Assembly (NCBI GenBank): GCA_021163905.1
Contig: JAGGTG010000093.1
Span: 1-8,382, forward strand
Direction of reading: 5' to 3'
DNA from: Candidatus Aerophobota bacterium
GTDB taxonomy: Bacteria > Aerophobota > Aerophobia > Aerophobales > B3-G15
Length of the DNA stretch: 8,382 nt
In this document: piece after piece, positions 1 to 6,035 of the stretch
How positions within the stretch are numbered: the stretch's first letter is position 1
Layout: the number at the start of each line of letters is the position of its first letter
Position numbers and translations under genes: made by a program
Notes under the pieces: model-generated
Told to the model about the DNA's origin: nothing
Seen by the model: the letters and a program-made list of their open reading frames with translations, nothing else
The model's database searches: none

Positions 1-1
1 C

Positions 2-41
2 TATAATATAACGATAACATATATTAGCACATATTAAGCAC
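2..41 (+). promoter_or_regulatory. Possible promoter and repeat-rich leader of the LacI-type regulator gene
   Basis: A perfect -10 hexamer TATAAT lies at 2-7; the matching -35 would fall outside the window, so the promoter is unproven. Overlapping it is a 7-bp inverted repeat, TAATATA (4-10) and TATATTA (20-26), with a 9-nt spacer. Next to this is an imperfect tandem repeat, ATATTAGCAC (21-30) and ATATTAAGCAC (31-41). A repressor binding here could control its own gene and the downstream operon, but the repeats are AT-only or nearly so and could be chance. No classical LacI-family palindrome centred on CG was found. Confidence 0.3.
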
Positions 42-58
42 ATGGATAGATAAAAATA

Positions 59-1084
59 ATGCGTAAGACACTTAAAGATGTGGCACAAAAGGCTGGTGTT
101 TCCGTTGCCGTGGCAAGTAGAGTTCTTGGCAATTACGGTTATGTAAGTGAGGAAAATAAGGAAAAGGTTTTAAAAGCAGCCAAGCAAATAGGTTACTACT
201 CAGATATTCTTGCCCGGAGTTTAAAAACTAAGAAAACCTATAGTATAGGGGTTATAATTTCTGATGTAACTACCTTTTTTTTCACATCAGTTGTAAGAGG
301 AATAGAAGATGTGGCGAACCAAAGTGGGTACCATGTGACTTTATGTAACAGCGATGAGGATCCCCAGAAGGAGAGGGAATACCTGGAGGAGCTTTACAAA
401 AGGAGGGTAGATGGGATAATCATTTCTCCAACGAGCAAAAATATAGCTTATATTAAAAAAATAATGAGAAGTGGAATACCAGTTGTTCTTGTTGACCGCA
501 AGATTGATGAGATAGATACAACGCAGATTCTGGTGGATAATGAATGGGCATCCTATGAAGCGGTGAAGCATCTTATTAACCTGGGCTATAGGAGAATTGG
601 TGCAATTAATGGAGTTAAAGAGATAAGAACAAGTGAAGAAAGATTTGCCGGCTACAAAAAAGCACTTAGGGAAAGTGATATAAAAATTGATCCCCAGCTG
701 ATTAAATATGGTAATTTTAGAATGGAAAATGGAAAAGAAGCCATGGTGGAATTGTTAAAAATGAAAAAACCACCTGATGCTGTTTTTGTTGCCAATGAAA
801 CTATGACGACAGGTGCTCTTTTAGCCCTGAAAGAAAATGAAGTTAAAATTCCTCAAGAAGTGGCAATAATAGGTTTTGATGATCCTGTATGGGCTCCCCT
901 TGTTGATCCTCCTTTAACCACGGTGAGACAACCAAGTTATTCAATTGGAACTATAGCCTCCCAGGTTCTTTTACAAAAGATGGATACCAGAGGAAGAAAA
1001 ACCAAGCATGAGGAGATAATTTTAAAACCGAAACTGATTATAAGAGAATCCTGTGGAGAGAAAATAAAGATCAAAAATAAGTAA
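59..1084 (+). CDS. LacI/GalR-family transcriptional regulator
   Basis: This is a cytoplasmic DNA-binding repressor of 341 aa, the usual length for the family. The N-terminal helix-turn-helix covers about residues 4-23 (TLKDVAQKAGVS followed by SRVL). The hinge helix LARSL is at 51-55, and a periplasmic-binding-protein-like sensor domain runs from about 62 to 330. The sensor's conserved GFDD motif is at 272-275, followed by the usual PPLTTVRQP segment. The recognition-helix residues V16-A17 are the same pair as in E. coli GalR (from memory), which predicts GalR-like half-sites. The start is fixed by the HTH lying right at the N-terminus. The upstream sequence has no good Shine-Dalgarno, so translation may be weak, as is common for repressors. 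The isomerase gene follows after 23 nt on the same strand, so this is probably the local regulator. Its effector is likely a sugar or sugar derivative; its identity cannot be read from the sequence. Confidence 0.95.
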   Translation: MRKTLKDVAQKAGVSVAVASRVLGNYGYVSEENKEKVLKAAKQIGYYSDILARSLKTKKTYSIGVIISDVTTFFFTSVVRGIEDVANQSGYHVTLCNSDEDPQKEREYLEELYKRRVDGIIISPTSKNIAYIKKIMRSGIPVVLVDRKIDEIDTTQILVDNEWASYEAVKHLINLGYRRIGAINGVKEIRTSEERFAGYKKALRESDIKIDPQLIKYGNFRMENGKEAMVELLKMKKPPDAVFVANETMTTGALLALKENEVKIPQEVAIIGFDDPVWAPLVDPPLTTVRQPSYSIGTIASQVLLQKMDTRGRKTKHEEIILKPKLIIRESCGEKIKIKNK

Positions 1085-1094
1085 TAAAAACCAG

Positions 1095-1102
1095 AAAGGA
1101 GG
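1095..1102 (+). promoter_or_regulatory. Ribosome binding site that sets a TTG start
   Basis: AAAGGAGG ends 5 nt before the TTG at 1108. This places the start of the isomerase at TTG rather than at the internal ATG at 1135, which has no such site and would remove the first beta strand (PVGIVML). Confidence 0.8.
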
Positions 1103-1107
1103 AACAA

Positions 1108-2604
1108 TTGCGCACAACACCGGTAGGGATAGTGATGCTCAACGATGAGCGAGAGAATGTGTATACAAAGAACAACGAGCTTAATATGAGGGTGGTGAGA
1201 GATTGGGCAAAGCTTATAGAGGAAAATGTTGTAAATGTAGATAAATCAAAACCAGAAATAATTATAGGATCAGAGATAATTACAGGTGTTAGAAGTGCCC
1301 AAAAAGTAGGGGAGGAGCTTTCCCGTGCAAATTGTAAACAGATAATTATGTGTTACAATGTCTGGAACTTTCCTTTTCTTGTCTGGCCATTTTTGAATAG
1401 TGTGGGAAAAGATATTCCAATTTTATCTCTGTCCAATAATAACGGGAAATATCCAGGTAATGTCGGTCTTTTGGCTACCGATGGAGCTCTAAGGCAGGCT
1501 GGATTTAGAACTCACAGAATTATAGGAGATATGGATGATAAGTCAACACAAAAGAAGGTTTTTAACTGGATAAGGGCATCTCAGGCTCTAACTACCATAA
1601 AAAATGAGGTTTATGGATGCTACGGTGGCCATTCTATGGGAATGGAAACAGGATACTTCCATCTTGTCCCAACCATAAAAACACTGGGGGTAACTGTAAG
1701 ACAGATAGATCAGCTTCTTTTAAAAGAGGTAATGAAGCAAATTGATGAAAAGGAGGTTGAGAGAGGATTTAAATGGTTGAGTGATCTTTTAAAGGAGAGG
1801 ATAAAATACGATGGAAAGATGTTAACCCCTGATAGTTTAAAAAACCAACTAAGACTTTATCTTGCAGTTAAAATGGTCAATGAGGAAAAGGGTTTTGATT
1901 TTTGCGGGATAAAAAGTCAAAGGGAACTTACAGAGTATGTTTGTCTGGCCGATGTTGCGGAGATGATTCTCAATGACCCCTATGACTGGAATGGACCAAA
2001 GGAGCCAACTGTTTGTGCTACAGAAGCTGATGCTTACGCTGCTATTACCATGCAACTTTTAAAATACATCTCGGGTGGACTCCCTACTCTGTTTATGGAT
2101 GTAAGACTTTATCATCCGGATCTTAACATATGGGATCTCTGCAACTCAGGAAACCATGCAAGTTTTTACGCTGAGCGTAGCTTCAATCCAGAGGATAACT
2201 TTAAACATATTACCTTCTACCCTGCACTGGAGCTTTACTTTAAAGCAGGAGGTGCAAGTGTTTCCTTTGATGCTGCTCCAGGAGAGCTTACCTTCGCCAG
2301 GTTAGGGCTGTGGGATGATGAGCCCTATCTTGTTATTGTAAGGGGGGAGGTGGTAGATTTACCGGAGAAGGAAAGAAAGAGGATAAACTCCGAGACGGAT
2401 CCCACATGGCCCCATGTTCATGCAAGATTTTTCTGTGATTACGAGGAATTTATAAATGTTTTTCCCTGTAATCATGTCCTGGCAGTTGAAGGAGATAAGG
2501 TGGAAGCTCTCACTTATCTTGCTGAAATAGCAGGTATTAAACCAATAATCCTGGGAGAGGATGGGAAAAAACGACAAACTCCTGTATGGGAAATAGTTAA
2601 ATGA
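1108..2604 (+). CDS. L-fucose/L-arabinose isomerase-family protein (FucI-like)
   Basis: This is a 498-aa cytoplasmic protein of the FucI/AraA aldose-ketose isomerase fold, started by TTG. E. coli FucI is 591 aa, so this belongs with the shorter, mostly uncharacterised relatives. Visible family features are the segment SLSNNNGKYPGNVGLL, then YGGHSMGMETG (many relatives have GGRS here). The presumed Mn2+ ligands are E306 (ATEADAYAA), D331 (LFMDVR) and H456 (FPCNHVLAVEGD). They correspond to Glu337, Asp361 and His528 of E. coli FucI by motif and, for the first two, by spacing (25 versus 24 residues). An intact metal site supports a working isomerase. The substrate is uncertain: L-fucose, D-arabinose, another deoxy- or modified aldose. 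No fuculokinase or aldolase gene is in the window. It sits 23 nt after the regulator gene and is probably co-transcribed with it. Confidence 0.85.
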   Translation: MRTTPVGIVMLNDERENVYTKNNELNMRVVRDWAKLIEENVVNVDKSKPEIIIGSEIITGVRSAQKVGEELSRANCKQIIMCYNVWNFPFLVWPFLNSVGKDIPILSLSNNNGKYPGNVGLLATDGALRQAGFRTHRIIGDMDDKSTQKKVFNWIRASQALTTIKNEVYGCYGGHSMGMETGYFHLVPTIKTLGVTVRQIDQLLLKEVMKQIDEKEVERGFKWLSDLLKERIKYDGKMLTPDSLKNQLRLYLAVKMVNEEKGFDFCGIKSQRELTEYVCLADVAEMILNDPYDWNGPKEPTVCATEADAYAAITMQLLKYISGGLPTLFMDVRLYHPDLNIWDLCNSGNHASFYAERSFNPEDNFKHITFYPALELYFKAGGASVSFDAAPGELTFARLGLWDDEPYLVIVRGEVVDLPEKERKRINSETDPTWPHVHARFFCDYEEFINVFPCNHVLAVEGDKVEALTYLAEIAGIKPIILGEDGKKRQTPVWEIVK

Positions 2605-2701
2605 AGTTTGCGGTATAGGACTAAAAATGGGCCGTGAGAAGGGAGGTGAGAAATGAAGAAAAATAAAAGGCCCATTATTTTAATAAAAGAGGTGTTAAAG
2701 A
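2605..2701 (+). other. Intergenic gap with an 8-bp inverted repeat and a possible tiny ORF
   Basis: The inverted repeat AATGGGCC (2626-2633) and GGCCCATT (2669-2676) could form a stem with a 35-nt loop. Inside the loop is a strong Shine-Dalgarno, GGGAGGTGAG (2641-2650), 2 nt before an ATG at 2653. That ATG opens a 21-codon frame ending with TGA at 2716-2718, which overlaps the start of the URO-D-like gene by 17 nt. No T-tract follows the stem, so it is not a normal terminator. The URO-D-like gene has its own weaker site, AGAGGTG (2688-2694), 7 nt before its ATG. The tiny frame could be a leader peptide that couples translation, or chance. Confidence 0.4.
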
Positions 2702-3910
2702 ATGATGACATCACGTGAGAGAGTAATAGCTGCAATAGAGAGGAAAAATCTGGATAGAGTTCCAGTTGATCTTGGGGGAACTGCTGTATCCACTATATTA
2801 GCGGAGGCATATGATAAGTTATTGAAAAAGCTCAACATTAAAAAGGATATAAGAATAGCTGATACCAGTCAGTTGTTTGTTTATGTAGATGATGAAATTG
2901 TTGATTTGTATAATTTAGATGTAATTCCGCTTTACCCATTAAGAGACTTTATGGGAGTTAGGAGAGATGGAGGTTGGAAAGATTGGACTACTCCTCACGA
3001 TGGTACTCCTGTTAAGGTTTTTAAGGATTTTAATCCCAGAAAAATGGATGATGGTTCCTATATCTGGGAGAACGGAGGTTATGTTTACAGATTGCCTCCA
3101 GGAGGATTTTATTTTGACTGTATAAAATCGCCACTTGAAAATGCTACTACGGTAAAAGATATTGAGAGATACGATATTCCAATAATGGACGAGGAGGAAA
3201 AAAACTGGTATGGGAAAGTGGCAAAGGAGTTAAGGGAAAAAACGGATAAGTTTATTGTAGCAGATATAGTTGGTGGCTGGACCGATATAGCAGGACCAAT
3301 GATGGGAAATGTTAATTTTTATATGGCTATAGTTGCAAATAAGCCTCTTGTTCATGCATTAATGGAGAAGTTAAACGAAGTATGGAAAAAGAGAGTTGAT
3401 ATTTTAAGGGAAGTAGCAGGTGATAATATAGATGCGATAATTATGTACAGCGATCTGGGTACAGAAAAAGGTGGAATGTACTCCACCAGTACAGTTAAAG
3501 AGATGGTTATTCCATATATAAGAGATTTTTATGATTATGTTAGAAAGGTGAGTAATTACTATATAATACTTCACTCCTGTGGTTCTGTGTACCAGTATAT
3601 TCCTGACTTGATAGATGCTGGTGTCAATATACTAAATCCTGTTCAGGTGGGAGCAGCTAATATGGAGCCTGAGAAGTTAAAGAGGGAATTTGGTAAATAT
3701 ATCACTTTCTGGGGTGGGGCAGTTGATCCTCAACATGTTCTGGCTGTTAAATCGCCTAAGGAAGTTAGAGAATATGCAATTCGTTCTACTAAAGTCTTTA
3801 AGGAAGGAGGAGGATTTGTGTTTACCCAACCTCATAACATTCAACCAGGTGTTCCACCTGAAAATATTATTGCATTATACGAGGTTGGAAAAGAGTATGG
3901 AAGGTACTAA
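2702..3910 (+). CDS. Uroporphyrinogen decarboxylase (URO-D) superfamily protein, not HemE
   Basis: This 402-aa soluble protein has the URO-D/MtaA/CmuA TIM-barrel fold. It opens with the family's usual MTSRERVIAAI and DRVPVDLGGT; a second ATG at 2705 is an equally possible start. Later come YSDLGTEKGGMYS, then LHSCGSVYQYIPDLIDAG with H291 and C293 (an HxC motif), then LNPVQ, and near the C-terminus PHNIQPGVPPENI with H378. True HemE has the substrate-binding RQAGR segment near the N-terminus; here it is replaced by VDLGG, so haem synthesis is not supported. The HxC pair resembles part of the zinc site of MtaA-type methyl-corrinoid:thiol methyltransferases, but the second Cys expected near the C-terminus is not obvious. 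No corrinoid protein or cobalamin gene is nearby. It lies between the isomerase and the AOR, with only 23 nt to the latter, so it probably acts in the same sugar pathway. Its reaction is unknown. Confidence 0.85.
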   Translation: MMTSRERVIAAIERKNLDRVPVDLGGTAVSTILAEAYDKLLKKLNIKKDIRIADTSQLFVYVDDEIVDLYNLDVIPLYPLRDFMGVRRDGGWKDWTTPHDGTPVKVFKDFNPRKMDDGSYIWENGGYVYRLPPGGFYFDCIKSPLENATTVKDIERYDIPIMDEEEKNWYGKVAKELREKTDKFIVADIVGGWTDIAGPMMGNVNFYMAIVANKPLVHALMEKLNEVWKKRVDILREVAGDNIDAIIMYSDLGTEKGGMYSTSTVKEMVIPYIRDFYDYVRKVSNYYIILHSCGSVYQYIPDLIDAGVNILNPVQVGAANMEPEKLKREFGKYITFWGGAVDPQHVLAVKSPKEVREYAIRSTKVFKEGGGFVFTQPHNIQPGVPPENIIALYEVGKEYGRY

Positions 3911-3933
3911 AGAAAAATTTAGGAGATAAAAAG

Positions 3934-5838
3934 ATGTTTCATGGTTATACAGGGAAAATTTTAAGAGTTGATTTATCCAGTGGAAAGATCTGGATAGAGG
4001 AACCTGATGAGCTTTTTTATCGCACTTATTGGGGTGGAGGATGCCTGGGAGCCTATTATCTGTTAAAAGAGCTACCCCCAAAAACAGATGTCTTTGGTCC
4101 TGATAATTTACTTATATTTGCAACAAGTATACTTACCGGTGCACCAGTTCCTGGTCTTGCCAGGCACTCTGTTATGGCCAAATCACCACTGACAGAGGGG
4201 ATAGGAGAGTCACAGGCCGAAGGATTCTGGGGGGTGGAATTGAAAAAAGCAGGTTTTGATGCCTTAATTGTTAAGGGGAAATCAGATCATCCAGTGTATA
4301 TCTGGATTAATAATGGGAAAGTTCAGGTAAGAGATGCCTCTCATATTTGGGGAAAAACCACAGGTGAGGCATACAGAATAATAAAAAAAGAGACTTCTCC
4401 TGATGCCAGAATTGCCCTTATAGGTCCTGCAGGAGAGAATCTTACAAGATACGCAAGCATTGTGAATGATCTTATCTATCCCAACTTTAGAATGGGGCTG
4501 GGAGCAGTTATGGGTTCAAAGAAACTTAAGGCAATAGCAGTTACAGGAGAAGGAAAGATAAGGATAAGTGATGCAGATACTTTAGAGAAAATTTCTGATG
4601 ATTACAGAAAACATTTTATTGAGGATTCTGTTCCAAAGATGCAGTATGATTACGGGTCAGCTGGAGCTGTTTCTATGGTTCAGGAGGATGGTCAGCTTGT
4701 AACTCGCAATTTTCTTACCGGAGTTGTTGAAAAATGGGAAGATATGCCTGGTACTGAGGGTTACAGGAAATTTATTCAAAAAAATCAGGGCTGTTTTTTC
4801 TGTCCCACAAATTGCAAGCAAATTATAAAACCTGTGAAAAAAAATGGAGTTGAGCTTGAGGGAATATATGGGTCTCCGGAATTTGATGGAGCAGTAGCCC
4901 TTGGCCCAAATTGTGGTATTACTGACACGCCTGCCATACTTAAGGCATATGAGATGTGTAACAGCTATTCCTTGGATCCCACTTCTCTGGGGGCAACTGT
5001 CAGCTTTGCTATGGAATGTTTTGAGAGGGGAATTATAAGCGAGAAAGATACTAATGGCTTAAAGCTTAACTTTGGTAATAAAGAGGCTCTGCTTAAAGTT
5101 ATAGAGCTTGTTGCTCAAAGAAGTGGAATAGGCGATATTCTGGCTGATGGCTCCTACAGGGCAGCTAAGGTATTTGGCGGGGAAGCTGAGAAATTTGCTA
5201 TACAGAGTAAAAAGAAAGAGCTTGCCATGCATGATCCAAGAGCAAAGGCTTCTCTTGGATTGGGTTATGCTGTATCGCCTATTGGTCCCGATTTTGCTGT
5301 AATTGAACATGATTCAGATTTTAATTTTTCTGCTCCCCAGAAATTTATAGATGAGGCAGGACCTGTTGGAATTTACGAGAGACTTCCGGCAGAGAGTCTG
5401 TCAGATAAGAAGGTGAGGATGCTATATAACCTGCAACTTTTCTGGTCTTCTCTGGAGGTTATCTGCGGATGTATTTTTGCCCTTGCCCCTGTACGGTATA
5501 TGAAAATACATAACCTTGTAGAGGCAATAAGAGCTATTACAGGATTTGAAACTTCTTTATGGGAACTTATGAAATTAGGAGAGAAGAGATTAAATATGTT
5601 CAGGGTGTTTAACCTGAGAGAGGGGTTTACTTTTGAGGATGATATACTTCCCGACAGGATGTTTCAGCCTATCCAATCTGGCCCAAGAAAGGGGCAGAAG
5701 CTTGATAAAGATGAGTTTAATAAGGCTCGCTCCTTATACTACGAGATGATGGGCTGGACATCAAAAGGAGTTCCTAAACGGGCAAAATTAGTAGAGCTTG
5801 ACTTAGAATGGATAAAAGAGAAGATACCTTGTAAATAG
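3934..5838 (+). CDS. Aldehyde:ferredoxin oxidoreductase (AOR) family protein, divergent active site
   Basis: This 634-aa enzyme belongs to the tungsten/molybdenum bis-pterin AOR family, which oxidises aldehydes to carboxylic acids with ferredoxin as acceptor in the cytoplasm of anaerobes. The N-terminal domain (about 1-205) shows GYTGKILRVDLSSGKI, LARHSVMAKSPLTEGIGES and LGAVMGSKKLKAIAV. The 4Fe-4S ligands are C287, C290, C294 (CFFCPTNC) and probably C513, close to Cys288, 291, 295 and 494 of P. furiosus AOR. Several family motifs are altered. The first pterin loop is N343-SYSL-D348 instead of DxxGLD, and the second is E508-VICG-C513 instead of DxxGLC. The usual SNAGG is SQAEG (93-97). The GxDH histidine is F454 (GPDF), with HD retained at 459-460. 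AGGAG at 3921-3925 lies 8 nt before the ATG. It probably belongs to the operon and acts on an aldehyde from the sugar pathway; lactaldehyde is a guess. No small ferredoxin subunit gene is adjacent. Confidence 0.92.
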   Translation: MFHGYTGKILRVDLSSGKIWIEEPDELFYRTYWGGGCLGAYYLLKELPPKTDVFGPDNLLIFATSILTGAPVPGLARHSVMAKSPLTEGIGESQAEGFWGVELKKAGFDALIVKGKSDHPVYIWINNGKVQVRDASHIWGKTTGEAYRIIKKETSPDARIALIGPAGENLTRYASIVNDLIYPNFRMGLGAVMGSKKLKAIAVTGEGKIRISDADTLEKISDDYRKHFIEDSVPKMQYDYGSAGAVSMVQEDGQLVTRNFLTGVVEKWEDMPGTEGYRKFIQKNQGCFFCPTNCKQIIKPVKKNGVELEGIYGSPEFDGAVALGPNCGITDTPAILKAYEMCNSYSLDPTSLGATVSFAMECFERGIISEKDTNGLKLNFGNKEALLKVIELVAQRSGIGDILADGSYRAAKVFGGEAEKFAIQSKKKELAMHDPRAKASLGLGYAVSPIGPDFAVIEHDSDFNFSAPQKFIDEAGPVGIYERLPAESLSDKKVRMLYNLQLFWSSLEVICGCIFALAPVRYMKIHNLVEAIRAITGFETSLWELMKLGEKRLNMFRVFNLREGFTFEDDILPDRMFQPIQSGPRKGQKLDKDEFNKARSLYYEMMGWTSKGVPKRAKLVELDLEWIKEKIPCK

Positions 5839-5840
5839 TT

Positions 5841-5946
5841 CAGCCATTAACTCACCAAGACACAAAGGAGTGATATAAATTTTAAACCACTAATGATATT
5901 AAGGAAGTTATTGTATAGTCTTGGCGTCCTCGTGCTTTGGTGGCTG
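5841..5946. repeat. Imperfect inverted repeat, possible dispersed palindromic element
   Basis: The left arm 5841-5867 and right arm 5920-5946 pair at 19 of 27 positions plus 2 G-U pairs, separated by 52 nt. The outermost 6 bp, CAGCCA and TGGCTG, are perfect. The arms contain CACCAAGACACAAAGG on the left and CTTGGCGTCCTCGTG then TTTGGTGG on the right. These are built from the CACCAAG/CTTGGTG words common in small dispersed repeats of many environmental bacterial genomes (recalled pattern, not searched). The left arm begins 2 nt after the stop codon of the AOR-like gene, a typical place for such an insertion. The element is decayed or simply imperfect and has no coding capacity of its own. Confidence 0.5.
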
Positions 5947-6020
5947 GATAGTTATTAAAAAACAAAAGAAAGGAGGTGAAAATTAGATTTTATTTTCTAA
6001 ATGTAAGGTGAGTAAAAAAT

Positions 6021-6028
6021 AAAGGAGG
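6021..6028 (+). promoter_or_regulatory. Ribosome binding site of the sugar-binding protein gene
   Basis: AAAGGAGG is followed by three possible starts in frame: TTG at 6030, ATG at 6033 and ATG at 6036. Spacing is 1, 4 and 7 nt respectively, so ATG 6036 is favoured and TTG 6030 is unlikely. Confidence 0.7.
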
Positions 6029-6035
6029 TTTGATG

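Larger units (their letters stand above)
5839..6035 (+). other. Non-coding spacer between the AOR-like gene and the transporter genes
   Basis: This stretch of about 200 bases carries no credible gene. It contains an imperfect inverted repeat (5841-5946), an orphan Shine-Dalgarno AAAGGAGGTGA (5969-5979) with no ATG, GTG or TTG start in range, a second weaker AAGGTGAG (6005-6012), and the functional AAAGGAGG (6021-6028). No matched -35/-10 pair stood out, and there is no hairpin plus T-tract terminator after the AOR-like gene. The transporter genes could therefore be read through from upstream or have an unrecognised promoter here. Confidence 0.6.

Noticed and set aside
2702..3910. HemE, the haem-pathway uroporphyrinogen decarboxylase
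   Set aside because: The N-terminal RQAGR segment is absent and no other haem gene is present; the HxC motif and context point to the non-HemE branch.
3690..3929. 79-codon + strand frame at the end of the URO-D-like gene
   Set aside because: It is an out-of-frame shadow of the conserved C-terminal part of the URO-D-like protein.
5059..5310. 83-codon open frame on the - strand inside the AOR-like gene
   Set aside because: It is antisense to a well-supported gene, has no ribosome site that stands out, and has no recognisable product. Other - strand frames in the window are rejected for the same reason.
5921..5938. Sigma-54-like promoter, TTGGCG then TGCTTT
   Set aside because: The GG to GC spacing is 9 nt instead of 10, and the words are explained by the right arm of the inverted repeat. 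No enhancer-binding protein gene is near.
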